64,000 nt of DNA from positions 246,072 through 310,071 of the forward strand of contig NZ_JAGJTM010000003.1 in NCBI RefSeq assembly GCF_018221685.1, given 5' to 3'. The translations under genes were made by a program, and so were the position numbers. Positions within the stretch are counted from its first letter, which is position 1; each line of letters starts with the position of its first letter. The notes under the pieces are model-generated. The model had not been told where the DNA came from. It worked only from the letters and a program-made list of their open reading frames with translations, and ran no database searches. Of this stretch, positions 54,078 to 63,122 are shown piece by piece. Source of the stretch: Bombella apis (GTDB taxonomy: Bacteria > Pseudomonadota > Alphaproteobacteria > Acetobacterales > Acetobacteraceae).

Positions 54078-54701
54078 ATGAATGAGCCGATTACTGATCA
54101 ACTGAATGCCATCGAGATCATGACCTTCGAGGATGGCGATCCGAATGAGAACCCTTGGGTTGCGGATAAGCCGAAGCAAGAAGACATCTCGGTGGAACCC
54201 TATTCCCCTGAATGGGTGGCGGTGTTCAAGTCCCAGCGAGAGAAGATTGCGCATGCCTTGGGAGAAGCCGCATTAGCCATTGAGCATGTCGGGTCTACCG
54301 CCGTACTGGGGCTGCCCGCCAAGCCCGTGATCGACATTGATCTGATCGTGAATGATCCGAACGAGGAAGAGGCTTACATTCCTGCCCTTACAAGGGTCGG
54401 ATATGAACTCACCGTGCGCGAACGCTCTTGGTATCAGCACAGGATGTTGAGGTTAGAGCATCCCCGCGTGAATCTGCACGTATTTGGACCCAATTGCCCT
54501 GAACATATACGGCATCGTCTCTTTCGGGACTGGCTACGTGAACATTCTGATGATCGGCAGCTCTATACTGATGCGAAGATAGCGGCCAAGCATGACGTCA
54601 ACACGGCTCACGATTATAACAAGAACAAGCAGGAAGCCGTTCGGCATATATATCAAAGAATATTCATCTCAAATGGATGGATAGCGCGTCCGGGTCCATA
54701 A
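54078..54701 (+). CDS. GrpB/UPF0157 family protein
   Basis: A 207-residue protein of the GrpB nucleotidyltransferase-like superfamily: VEPYSPEWVAVFKSQREKI, IEHVGSTAVLGLPAKPVIDI and HVFGPNCPEHIRHRLFRDWL. An extra N-terminal segment of about 40 residues precedes the domain. Some GrpB relatives modify drugs or CoA, but no role can be assigned. It starts two bases after the lysR stop. Confidence 0.85.
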   Translation: MNEPITDQLNAIEIMTFEDGDPNENPWVADKPKQEDISVEPYSPEWVAVFKSQREKIAHALGEAALAIEHVGSTAVLGLPAKPVIDIDLIVNDPNEEEAYIPALTRVGYELTVRERSWYQHRMLRLEHPRVNLHVFGPNCPEHIRHRLFRDWLREHSDDRQLYTDAKIAAKHDVNTAHDYNKNKQEAVRHIYQRIFISNGWIARPGP

Positions 54702-54720
54702 TCGACACTAAGGCACTATC

Positions 54721-55170
54721 ATGAAAAGTTCGGACATCTTGATCCGCGCCTATGAGGCATCGGACCTTGCCACATTGTCAGCGATCTGGCTTGAAGCCTC
54801 CCAACAGGTTCACTCCTTCTTGGGCGACGAGCGGCTGCGGCAACAGCAAAAGTTGGTGGAATCTGCTTATCTGCCCGACTCTGAAACTTGGGTGGCTACT
54901 CGCAACGCTGAGCCTGTCGGCTTTATCGGACTAATCGATAACTTCATTGGCGCTCTGTTTGTCGCGCCGGACCTGCAGGGGCTTGGCGTCGGCCGCTTGC
55001 TCGTTGCACATGCACACAAGCTCAGGGGTGAACTTGAGCTCGAAGTTTATGCGGCAAACGAAGGCGCTCGCGCATTCTACGAACGGCTTGGATTTGCCGA
55101 AGTCTATCGCAAAGCCACGGATGACGAGGGATTGCCGTTCGCAGCGGCCCGCATGCGACTGGCACGATGA
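54721..55170 (+). CDS. GNAT family N-acetyltransferase
   Basis: A 149-residue acetyltransferase. The acetyl-CoA motif is LFVAPDLQGLGVGRLLVAHA, and the C-terminal EVYAANEGARAFYERLGF is typical of the YjaB-like group. Substrate is unknown; it may be a resistance or detoxification cargo gene, since it ends the tet cassette region. Confidence 0.87.
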   Translation: MKSSDILIRAYEASDLATLSAIWLEASQQVHSFLGDERLRQQQKLVESAYLPDSETWVATRNAEPVGFIGLIDNFIGALFVAPDLQGLGVGRLLVAHAHKLRGELELEVYAANEGARAFYERLGFAEVYRKATDDEGLPFAAARMRLAR

Positions 55171-55339
55171 TTCGTCTCGTCTGCTCCCACAGCAGCAATG
55201 GAGGACGACAATCTAAGCGCAACCGTCCTATTTGCCGCCGATAATATCCGGCAGCCCTCCCGCATCCCCTTTCCTGTTGCTCCCTTGATTTTGCCTACCC
55301 TCTGATCGGCTCCGTCTCTTTTACCGACTGGAGCCTGCC

Positions 55340-57328
55340 TTGCGCGGAGGACGAATCCTTTGGGGTCAAATCGCCGTAGTCTTCACCATCGTTCTGGTGA
55401 TGACGTGGGCGGCGACGCAATGGGTAGCGTTCCGCCTTGGCTTCCAGCCCCAGCTTGGCAATCCATGGTTCGAGCTGGCGGGCCTGCCGATCTACTATCC
55501 GCCGGCCTTCTTCTGGTGGTGGTTCTCCTTCGATGCCTATGCGCCCGCGATCTTCGTCGAGGGCGGCATCATCGCCGTATCGGGCGGCTTCCTCGCCATT
55601 GCCGCCGCCATCCTCATGTCGATCATCCGGGCGCGGGAAGCGCGCAACGTCGCCACTTACGGATCGGCGCGATGGGCCGAGGACCGGGAAATCCGCGCGG
55701 CCGGATTGCTCGGCCCCGATGGCGTCCTGCTCGGCCGATACGACCGGGAGTATCTGCGCCATGACGGTCCCGAGCATGTCTTATGCTTCGCCCCGACGCG
55801 CAGCGGCAAAGGTGTCGGGCTGGTGGTGCCGACGCTGCTGACATGGCCAGCATCCGCCATTGTCCACGACATAAAGGGCGAGAACTGGACGCTGACAGCC
55901 GGCTTTCGAGCCAAGCATGGTCGCGTCCTGTTGTTCGATCCGACCAATGCGAAATCGTCCGCCTACAATCCGCTGCTGGAGGTCCGGCAAGGGGAATGGG
56001 AAGTCAGGGACGTGCAGAATATCGCGGATATTCTGGTCGATCCCGAAGGCAGTCTCGACAAGCGCAATCATTGGGAAAAGACCAGCCATTCGCTTCTGGT
56101 CGGCGCGATCCTGCATGTTCTCTATGCGGAGAAGGACAAGACCTTGGCGGGCGTCGCCAACTTCCTGTCCGATCCCCGCCGTCCGGTCGAGGCGACCTTG
56201 CGCGCCATGATGGATACGCCGCATCTCGGCGAGGCGGGCGTTCATCCCGTCATCGCGTCGTCGGCCCGCGAGCTGTTGAACAAATCCGAGAACGAACGGT
56301 CGGGCGTATTGAGCACCGCCATGTCGTTTCTCGGCCTCTACCGCGATCCCGTGGTGGCGCGGGTGACGGCACGATGCGACTGGCGCATTGCCGATCTGGT
56401 CGGCAGCCGCCAGCCCGTCACGCTCTATCTGGTCGTGCCGCCGTCCGACATAAACCGCACCAAGCCGCTCATCCGCCTGATCCTCAACCAGATCGGCAGG
56501 CGGTTGACCGAGGAACTGACTACCTCGGGCAAGCGCCATCGGCTGCTGTTGATGCTGGACGAGTTTCCGGCGCTCGGCCGGCTCGACTTCTTTGAATCGG
56601 CGCTCGCCTTCATGGCGGGCTACGGAATCAAAGGCTTCCTGATCGCGCAGAGTCTCAACCAGATCGAGCGCGCCTATGGGCCGAATAACGCGATCCTCGA
56701 CAACTGCCACGTCCGCGTCAGCTTCGCCACGAATGACGAGCGAACGGCCAAGCGGGTAAGCGACGCGCTCGGCACCGCGACCGAGCTGCGCGACTCCACC
56801 AACTACGCAGGGCACCGCCTAGCCCCGTGGTTAGGTCACTTGATGGTTTCACGGCAGGAGACGGCCCGGCCGCTGCTCACGCCGGGCGAAATCATGCAGC
56901 TTCCGCCCACCGACGAAATCGTGATGGTTGCGGGAACGCCCCCGATCCGCGCGACCAAGGCCCGCTATTTCGAGGATGCGCGGTTTCAGGAACGCATCCT
57001 GACCCCGCCCGATCTGGTCGCCGCTCCGCTGGCGCCCAGCCCATCCGCCGATGATTGGTCCGGTCGCGTGGTCGCGGCCGATGGCCGTTCCGCGACCGAC
57101 ACCGCAGATGGGGCCGAGGGTGATCCGGCCAATGCCGGCATCCGCCGCGAGCCGGAATTGCCAAGCCAAGAGGAAATCGTCGCCCCGCCGCCATCCCCCG
57201 AACAGGAGTTCGAGTTTCTGGACGACGAACCGGACGTTGACACGGCCAAGGCCCGCGCCATGCGCCAGCGCATGAGGATAGTGGCGCGGCAGGTGGCGAT
57301 GAACCCCGATGATGGAATCGACCTTTGA
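55340..57328 (+). CDS. traG: Type IV coupling protein TraG
   Basis: A 662-residue inner-membrane ATPase that links the relaxase-DNA complex to the mating channel. Two N-terminal membrane helices are followed by Walker A CFAPTRSGKGVGLVVPTLL, IVHDIKGENW and Walker B LLLMLDEFPALGRLDFF. The start codon appears to be TTG (55340), because the membrane helices begin within the next codons. It heads the traG-copG-trb block. Confidence 0.92.
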   Translation: MRGGRILWGQIAVVFTIVLVMTWAATQWVAFRLGFQPQLGNPWFELAGLPIYYPPAFFWWWFSFDAYAPAIFVEGGIIAVSGGFLAIAAAILMSIIRAREARNVATYGSARWAEDREIRAAGLLGPDGVLLGRYDREYLRHDGPEHVLCFAPTRSGKGVGLVVPTLLTWPASAIVHDIKGENWTLTAGFRAKHGRVLLFDPTNAKSSAYNPLLEVRQGEWEVRDVQNIADILVDPEGSLDKRNHWEKTSHSLLVGAILHVLYAEKDKTLAGVANFLSDPRRPVEATLRAMMDTPHLGEAGVHPVIASSARELLNKSENERSGVLSTAMSFLGLYRDPVVARVTARCDWRIADLVGSRQPVTLYLVVPPSDINRTKPLIRLILNQIGRRLTEELTTSGKRHRLLLMLDEFPALGRLDFFESALAFMAGYGIKGFLIAQSLNQIERAYGPNNAILDNCHVRVSFATNDERTAKRVSDALGTATELRDSTNYAGHRLAPWLGHLMVSRQETARPLLTPGEIMQLPPTDEIVMVAGTPPIRATKARYFEDARFQERILTPPDLVAAPLAPSPSADDWSGRVVAADGRSATDTADGAEGDPANAGIRREPELPSQEEIVAPPPSPEQEFEFLDDEPDVDTAKARAMRQRMRIVARQVAMNPDDGIDL

Positions 57329-57338
57329 GGACACGCCC

Positions 57339-57818
57339 ATGACCACACGCACCCGCCTGAATATCTATTTCGACCCCGCGCTCATTCCCCAAATCGAGGC
57401 GATGGCGCTGCGCCGCTCGGTAGCGCTTCGCCGCAATGTCTCAAAATCCGCCATCGTGGAGGCGGCTGTCATGTCCTACCTTTCCGGCGACGCTGACGAC
57501 CAGCTTGAAGCTGCCATGTCGCGCCGCCTGGACAAGCTCGGCCGCCAGATCGACACGCTCGATCTGGATCTCGCCGTCCTCGGCGAGACGGTCGCGCAGT
57601 TCATCCATTTCTGGATGACCATCACGCCGCCGCTCACGGGAGCCGCACAATCCGCAGCCCGCGCAAAGGGCGCGGAGCGGTTCGAGGGCTTCATGCAGAA
57701 TCTCGGCCGGCGTCTGGCGACGGGCGACAGATTCCTCAAAGAGCTGTCGCGCGACCTCGACTCACTTCCCGACGATCCGCTGCCGGATGAATCCGAGAGC
57801 AACGGCGATCAAGAGTAA
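57339..57818 (+). CDS. CopG/RHH family protein of the trb operon
   Basis: About 159 residues from MTTRTRLNIYFDPALIPQIE, a ribbon-helix-helix N-terminus (KSAIVEAAVMSYLS is the second helix). The remainder has the segment FIHFWMTITPPL seen in CopG-like genes between traG and trbB. It may regulate the trb genes. GAGGAC precedes this ATG; an ATG at 57312 is also possible. Confidence 0.85.
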   Translation: MTTRTRLNIYFDPALIPQIEAMALRRSVALRRNVSKSAIVEAAVMSYLSGDADDQLEAAMSRRLDKLGRQIDTLDLDLAVLGETVAQFIHFWMTITPPLTGAAQSAARAKGAERFEGFMQNLGRRLATGDRFLKELSRDLDSLPDDPLPDESESNGDQE

Positions 57819-57842
57819 GTATTCGGACCCATCCTAATTACC

Positions 57843-57960
57843 GCCGTTCGCCGCCGATTGCCGCCGCTGCTTAGATACTTGTTGAATCCGCCCAATTCCG
57901 GGCTTTCTTAATCGACCCCGATCCGGGGATCGCCTGTCGCGCCCCATGAAGAAACGGGGC
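57843..57960 (+). promoter_or_regulatory. Phased CCGCCG repeats and hairpins before trbB
   Basis: Three CCGCCG units occur at a 10-bp spacing around 57841-57866, close to one helical turn. Hairpins CCCCG-ATC-CGGGG (57916-57928) and GCCCC/GGGGC (57941-57960) follow, the last ending four bases before the trbB start. A regulator site and leader control of trbB are plausible. Confidence 0.4.
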
Positions 57961-57964
57961 CGAC

Positions 57965-58960
57965 ATGACCACCAACCACCAAAAACCAGAAGCCATTGCG
58001 CGCGGCGCGCGCATGTTGCGCACCGCCCTCGGCCCCGCCATTGCCCGGCTGCTCAAAGACCCGGCCGTGGTCGAGGTGATGTTGAACCCGGACGGGCGGT
58101 TGTGGATCGACCGACTGTCCGAAGGGCTTTCCGATACGGGTGAGTGCCTGTCCGTCGCCGATGGCGAACGTATCGTGCGCTTGGTCGCCCACCATGTCGG
58201 CGCGGAGGTTCATGTCCGCAGCCCGCGCGTCTCGGCCGAGTTGCCGGAGTCTGGCGAAAGATTCGAGGGCCTGCTGCCGCCCGTGGTCGCTGGCCCGACC
58301 TTCGCCATACGTAAGCCCGCAATCGCCGTGTTCAGCCTCGACGACTATGTGGCGGCGGGGATCATGTCCGACGATCAGGCCGCGACGTTACGCGCGGCCG
58401 TTTCTTCCCGCGCAAACATCCTCGTGGCGGGCGGCACCAGCACCGGCAAGACCACGCTGACCAACGCGCTACTCGCCGAGGTGGCGAAGACGGCGGATCG
58501 TGTCGTCATCATCGAGGACACGCGCGAGCTGCAATGCGCCGCGCCCAACCTTGTCGCCATGCGGACGAAGGACGGCGTGGCGACGCTTTCTGATCTGGTC
58601 CGGTCCTCGCTGCGCCTGCGCCCGGATCGCATCCCTATCGGCGAGGTGCGCGGTTCCGAAGCCCTCGACCTTCTGAAAGCGTGGGGCACCGGCCATCCGG
58701 GCGGGATCGGCACCATCCATGCAGGCACCGGCATCGGTGCGCTCCGTCGCCTTGAACAGCTCATCCAAGAGGCTGTCGTCACGGTGCCACGCGCCCTGAT
58801 CGCCGAGACCATCGACCTTGTTGCCGTCCTGTCCGGGCGCGGTTCCGCGCGCCGGCTTGCCGAGCTTGCCCGCGTCGAAGGGCTGGGGCCGGACGGCGAC
58901 TACCGCATCACAAACCCCAGCCCATTGGCAATCCCCACCAGCACAGGAGAATCTTCATGA
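57965..58960 (+). CDS. trbB: Conjugal transfer ATPase TrbB
   Basis: A 331-residue VirB11-type hexameric ATPase for pilus assembly. Walker A is [17 protein letters not shown], the Asp box [10 protein letters not shown], Walker B region [20 protein letters not shown] and the His box [15 protein letters not shown]. It overlaps trbC by four bases. Confidence 0.95.
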   Translation: MTTNHQKPEAIARGARMLRTALGPAIARLLKDPAVVEVMLNPDGRLWIDRLSEGLSDTGECLSVADGERIVRLVAHHVGAEVHVRSPRVSAELPESGERFEGLLPPVVAGPTFAIRKPAIAVFSLDDYVAAGIMSDDQAATLRAAVSSRANILVAGGTSTGKTTLTNALLAEVAKTADRVVIIEDTRELQCAAPNLVAMRTKDGVATLSDLVRSSLRLRPDRIPIGEVRGSEALDLLKAWGTGHPGGIGTIHAGTGIGALRRLEQLIQEAVVTVPRALIAETIDLVAVLSGRGSARRLAELARVEGLGPDGDYRITNPSPLAIPTSTGESS

Positions 58961-59289
58961 TCCGCACGTTTTCGCGCGGCTGCCGCCGCATGGCGACTGC
59001 CGCATCCGCCCTTGCCATCAGCCTCATGCTCGCGCCGGCCGCCCATGCGTCCGGTTCGTCGATGCCGTGGGAGCAGCCCTTGCAGCAAATCCTTCAGTCC
59101 ATCGAGGGGCCGGTCGCCAAGATCATCGCCGTCATCATCATCATCGTAACCGGCCTGACTTTGGCTTTCGGCGATACAGGCGGCGGCTTTCGCAAGCTGA
59201 TCCAGATTGTGTTCGGCCTGTCCATCGCGTTCGCGGCCAGCTCGTTCTTCCTGTCGTTCTTCTCGTTCGGCGGCGGGGCGCTCATCTGA
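58957..59289 (+). CDS. trbC: Pilin subunit TrbC
   Basis: A 110-residue prepilin. A signal peptide ends near APAAHA, and two hydrophobic helices follow (IIAVIIIIVTGLTLAFG and IQIVFGLSIAFAASSFFLSF). It is the VirB2-type major pilin, expected to be processed by the TraF peptidase at 46957. Its stop overlaps the trbD ATG. Confidence 0.93.
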   Translation: MIRTFSRGCRRMATAASALAISLMLAPAAHASGSSMPWEQPLQQILQSIEGPVAKIIAVIIIIVTGLTLAFGDTGGGFRKLIQIVFGLSIAFAASSFFLSFFSFGGGALI

Positions 59290-59570
59290 TGGCAGGCGGC
59301 CTTGAACAACTCGACGCGGTGCCGGGATTTTCAATCCCGGTCCACCGGGCGCTGACCGAGCATATCCTGCTCGGCGGCGCACCGCGCGCTATCGCCATCA
59401 TGAACGGGACGCTCGCCGGGGCCGTGGGCCTCGGCCTGCGCCTCTGGCTGGTCGGCATCGCCGTCTGGGCCATCGGCCATTTCGCGGCCGTATGGGCAGC
59501 GAAGCGCGATCCTCAATTCGTCGAAGTCGGGCGGCGGCATCTGCGCATCCCGGCTTTTCTATCGGTGTGA
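59289..59570 (+). CDS. trbD: Conjugal transfer protein TrbD
   Basis: A 93-residue VirB3-like membrane protein starting MAGGLEQLDAVPGFSIPVHR. It has two hydrophobic segments (GTLAGAVGLGLRLWLVGIAV and WAIGHFAAVWAAKRDPQF). It starts within the trbC stop and lies ten bases before trbE. Confidence 0.92.
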   Translation: MAGGLEQLDAVPGFSIPVHRALTEHILLGGAPRAIAIMNGTLAGAVGLGLRLWLVGIAVWAIGHFAAVWAAKRDPQFVEVGRRHLRIPAFLSV

Positions 59571-59580
59571 GGGCGCGGCC

Positions 59581-62067
59581 ATGATGAACCTTGCCGAATA
59601 CCGCCGCACCGCAACCCGGCTCGCCGACTATCTGCCATGGGCCGCATTGGTCGGCTCCGGCGTTGTCTTGAACAAGGACGGCAGTTTTCAGAGGACGGCG
59701 AAGTTTCGCGGTCCCGATCTGGATTCCGCCGTTGCCGCCGAGCTGGTCGCCGTCGCCGGCCGCATCAACAATGCCGTGCGCCGTCTCGGCTCCGGCTGGA
59801 GCATCTTCGTCGAGGCACAGCGCAGCGAAGCGGCGACCTATCCCGACAGCACCTTTCCCGACCCCGCGTCGGCGCTGGTCGATGCCGAGCGCAAGGCCGG
59901 TTTCGAGGAAGCAGACGCGCATTTCGTGTCGGGCTACTTCCTCACCTTCCTCTGGCTGCCCCCGGCCGAGGAAGCGGCCCGCGCGGAAACATGGCTCTAT
60001 GAGGGCCGGGAGAAAACGGGCGTGGACCCGTGGGAGTTGCTGCGCGGCTTCATCGACCGCACCGACCGCGTGCTGGCCTTGCTCGACGGCTTCATGCCGG
60101 AGTGCCGTTGGTTGGATGACGGCGCGACGCTGACCTATCTCCATTCCACCATCTCGACAAATCGCCATCGCGTGCGCGTGCCCGAGGTGCCGATGCACCT
60201 CGACGCGCTGCTTGCCGATGCGCCGCTAACCGGCGGGCTGGAGCCGCGCCTTGGCGACGCACATCTGCGCGTCCTGACCATCGTGGGATTCCCGACCGCG
60301 ACGACGCCGGGCCTGCTCGACGAGATGAACCGCCTGCCGTTCCCCTACAGGTGGAGCACGCGCGCGATCCTGCTCGACAAGACCGATGCGACCCGGCTGC
60401 TGACCCGCATCCGCCGTCAGTGGTTCGCCAAGCGCAAGAGCATCGCGGCGATCCTGAAAGAGGTGATGACCAACGAGCAATCCGCGCTCGTGGACACCGA
60501 CGCTGCGAACAAGGCGCTCGACGCCGATATGGCGTTGCAGGAGCTTGGGGCAGACGTGGCGGGCATGGCCTACGTCACGGCCACCGTCACCGTCTGGGAT
60601 GCCGACCCGCGCATTGCCGACGAGAAGCTGCGCCTGGTTGAGAAGATCGTTCAGGGCCGTGACTTCACCGCCATGGCCGAGAGCGTCAACGCGGTTGACG
60701 CATGGCTCGGCAGCCTGCCGGGCCACGCCTACGCGAATGTCCGCCAGCCGCCTATCAGCACATTGAATCTCGCCCACATGATCCCGCTTTCGGCGGTGTG
60801 GGCGGGGCCGGAACGGGACGAGCATTTCGGGGCACCCCCTTTGCTCTTTGGAAAGACCGAAGGCTCAACCCCGTTCCGGCTAAGTCTTCATGTCGGCGAC
60901 GTGGGCCACACCCTTGTCGTCGGCCCTACCGGCGCGGGCAAATCCGTGCTGCTGGCGCTCATGGCCTTGCAGTTCCGGCGCTATGCGGGATCGCAGGTCT
61001 TCGCCTTCGATTTCGGCGGTTCGATCCGCGCCGCCGCGCTCGCCATGGGCGGGGATTGGCACGATTTAGGCGGCGGACTGACGGAAGGAGACGAGGCGTC
61101 TGTTTCGCTCCAGCCGCTCGCCCGCATCCATGACACCTATGAACGCGCATGGGCGGCGGACTGGATTGCCGCCATCCTCATGCGCGAAGGCATCGCCATC
61201 ACGCCCGAGGTCAAAGAGTATCTTTGGACGGCGCTGACTTCGCTCGCCTCCGCGCCGGTCGAAGAACGCACGATCACCGGCCTCGCGGTCCTGCTGCAAA
61301 GCAACGACCTCAAGCAAGCCCTTCGGCCTTATTGTGTCGGCGGCGCCTATGGCCGGCTACTCGACGCCGAGACAGAGCATTTGGGATCGGCGGACGTGCA
61401 GGCGTTCGAGATCGAGGGCCTTGTCGGGACCGGCGCGGCCCCCGCTGTGCTCGCCTATCTCTTCCATCGTATCGGCGACCGGCTCGACGGACGGCCGACG
61501 CTGCTCATCATCGATGAAGGCTGGCTTGCGCTCGACGATGAAGGGTTCGCCGGCCAGCTCCGCGAATGGCTGAAGACGCTGCGCAAGAAGAACGCCAGCG
61601 TCATCTTCGCCACGCAAAGCCTGTCCGACATCGACGGCAGCAATATCGCGCCCGCGATTATCGAGAGCTGCCCGACGCGGATCTTGCTGCCGAACGAGCG
61701 GGCCATCGAACCGCAGATCACGGCCATCTATCGCCGCTTCGGCCTCAATGACCGCCAGATCGAAATCCTCGCGAGGGCCACGCCCAAGCGGGACTACTAC
61801 TGCCAGTCGCGGCGCGGCAATCGCCTGTTCGAGCTGGGCCTGTCCGAAGTCGGCCTCGCGCTGTGCGCCGCGTCCGCCAAATCCGACCAGACTGAAATCG
61901 CGCGCATCCATGCCGAGTATGGGCGCGAAGGCTTCCTTGCCGGCTGGCTGCGCCATCGCGGCGTCGATTGGGCGGCCGACCTGATCCCGAACCTCACCAA
62001 TCTTGCCGACCGGCCGGAATCCGCCGCGCCGGCCCGGCTCGATACCCCACAGGAGATTCTTCCATGA
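59581..62067 (+). CDS. trbE: Conjugal transfer ATPase TrbE
   Basis: An 828-residue VirB4-type ATPase that energises the type IV secretion channel. Walker A is LVVGPTGAGKSVLLAL, Walker B LLIIDEGWLALDDEGF, and VIFATQSLSDIDGSNIAPAI is the conserved C-terminal block. Length is normal. It overlaps the trbJ start by four bases. Confidence 0.95.
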   Translation: MMNLAEYRRTATRLADYLPWAALVGSGVVLNKDGSFQRTAKFRGPDLDSAVAAELVAVAGRINNAVRRLGSGWSIFVEAQRSEAATYPDSTFPDPASALVDAERKAGFEEADAHFVSGYFLTFLWLPPAEEAARAETWLYEGREKTGVDPWELLRGFIDRTDRVLALLDGFMPECRWLDDGATLTYLHSTISTNRHRVRVPEVPMHLDALLADAPLTGGLEPRLGDAHLRVLTIVGFPTATTPGLLDEMNRLPFPYRWSTRAILLDKTDATRLLTRIRRQWFAKRKSIAAILKEVMTNEQSALVDTDAANKALDADMALQELGADVAGMAYVTATVTVWDADPRIADEKLRLVEKIVQGRDFTAMAESVNAVDAWLGSLPGHAYANVRQPPISTLNLAHMIPLSAVWAGPERDEHFGAPPLLFGKTEGSTPFRLSLHVGDVGHTLVVGPTGAGKSVLLALMALQFRRYAGSQVFAFDFGGSIRAAALAMGGDWHDLGGGLTEGDEASVSLQPLARIHDTYERAWAADWIAAILMREGIAITPEVKEYLWTALTSLASAPVEERTITGLAVLLQSNDLKQALRPYCVGGAYGRLLDAETEHLGSADVQAFEIEGLVGTGAAPAVLAYLFHRIGDRLDGRPTLLIIDEGWLALDDEGFAGQLREWLKTLRKKNASVIFATQSLSDIDGSNIAPAIIESCPTRILLPNERAIEPQITAIYRRFGLNDRQIEILARATPKRDYYCQSRRGNRLFELGLSEVGLALCAASAKSDQTEIARIHAEYGREGFLAGWLRHRGVDWAADLIPNLTNLADRPESAAPARLDTPQEILP

Positions 62068-62840
62068 CCTATTCCAAGTTTGTCGGGACCTCGGCCCTTG
62101 CGCTGACACTCGCCGTTCCGGTCGCGCTTTCGCCCATGCTGGCAAGCCCGGCCCATGCGCAATTCGGCTTCGGCCGCATCGTCTATGACCCGAGCAACTA
62201 CGCGCAGAACGTCCTCACGGCAGCGCGCACGCTCGAACAGATCAATAACCAGATCACCAGCCTCCAGAACGAAGCGCAGATGCTCATCAATCAGGCCCGC
62301 AACCTTGCGAGCCTGCCGCATAGCTCGCTCCAGCAACTCCAGCAGAACGTCCAGCGCACGCAGCAGCTTCTCGGGCAGGCCCAAAATCTCGCGTTCGAGG
62401 TCGGCCAGATCGACCAAGCGTTCCAGAGCCAATACGGCAATGTCTCGCTGTCCGCGACCGACGCCCAGCTTGTCGCCGACGCGCGCGGCCGTTGGGAAAA
62501 TACGGTTGGCGGTTTGCAGGACGCCATGCGCGTGCAGGCTGGCGTCGTCGGCAATATAGACAGCAACCGCGCCGAGATGGCCGCGCTGGTCGGCCAAAGC
62601 CAGGGCGCGACAGGGGCGCTGCAAGCCACGCAGGCGGGCAACCAGCTCCTTGCCCTCCAGTCGCAGCAGCTTTCCGACCTGATCGCGGTCATCTCGGCAA
62701 ACGGCCGCGCCGATGCGCTGACAGAAGCGGAGCGCGCGACCGCCGCCGAGCAGGGCCGCATCCAGCGCGAACGGTTCCTGACGCCGGGCAGCGGATACCA
62801 GCCCGGCAACGCGCAGATGTTCAACAACGGCAACAACTGA
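62064..62840 (+). CDS. trbJ: Conjugal transfer protein TrbJ
   Basis: A 258-residue VirB5-type protein. A signal peptide ends at PAHAQFGFGRIVYDPSNYAQ, with AHA as the probable cleavage site. A Gln-rich helical body (TLEQINNQITSLQNEAQMLI) follows. It would be periplasmic, at the pilus tip. AGGAGATTCTTCC is the ribosome-binding site. Confidence 0.94.
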   Translation: MTYSKFVGTSALALTLAVPVALSPMLASPAHAQFGFGRIVYDPSNYAQNVLTAARTLEQINNQITSLQNEAQMLINQARNLASLPHSSLQQLQQNVQRTQQLLGQAQNLAFEVGQIDQAFQSQYGNVSLSATDAQLVADARGRWENTVGGLQDAMRVQAGVVGNIDSNRAEMAALVGQSQGATGALQATQAGNQLLALQSQQLSDLIAVISANGRADALTEAERATAAEQGRIQRERFLTPGSGYQPGNAQMFNNGNN

Positions 62841-62853
62841 CGGGAGGGTCGCC

Positions 62854-63120
62854 ATGGACGGCAAGATGCTGGCACGGCTTGCGGCCGTTGTGTTCATCGC
62901 TATCGCCGTCACGGCGACGGCAATCGACATAGCGCGGAAGGATGAACCTTCCGCGCCGCCCCCGGCCTCGGCCTTCCAGCCCCCGGCCGATCCCCTGCGC
63001 GAAACCCTGCGCCGCTGCCAGCAGCTCGGCGAGGCGGCGGCAAGTGACGCCGGCTGCCTCGCCACATGGGCTGAATCCCGCGACCGCTTCCTCGGCCGTG
63101 ATCGCAGCGAGGCGCGCTGA
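62854..63120 (+). CDS. trbK: Entry-exclusion-like protein TrbK (alternative form)
   Basis: An 88-residue protein with one N-terminal membrane segment (LARLAAVVFIAIAVTATAID) and two cysteines in RRCQQLGEAAASDAGCLATW. Position between trbJ and trbL, and this Cys pattern, match the TrbK-alt family. It would limit redundant transfer into cells that already hold the element. Confidence 0.85.
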   Translation: MDGKMLARLAAVVFIAIAVTATAIDIARKDEPSAPPPASAFQPPADPLRETLRRCQQLGEAAASDAGCLATWAESRDRFLGRDRSEAR

Positions 63121-63122
63121 CC

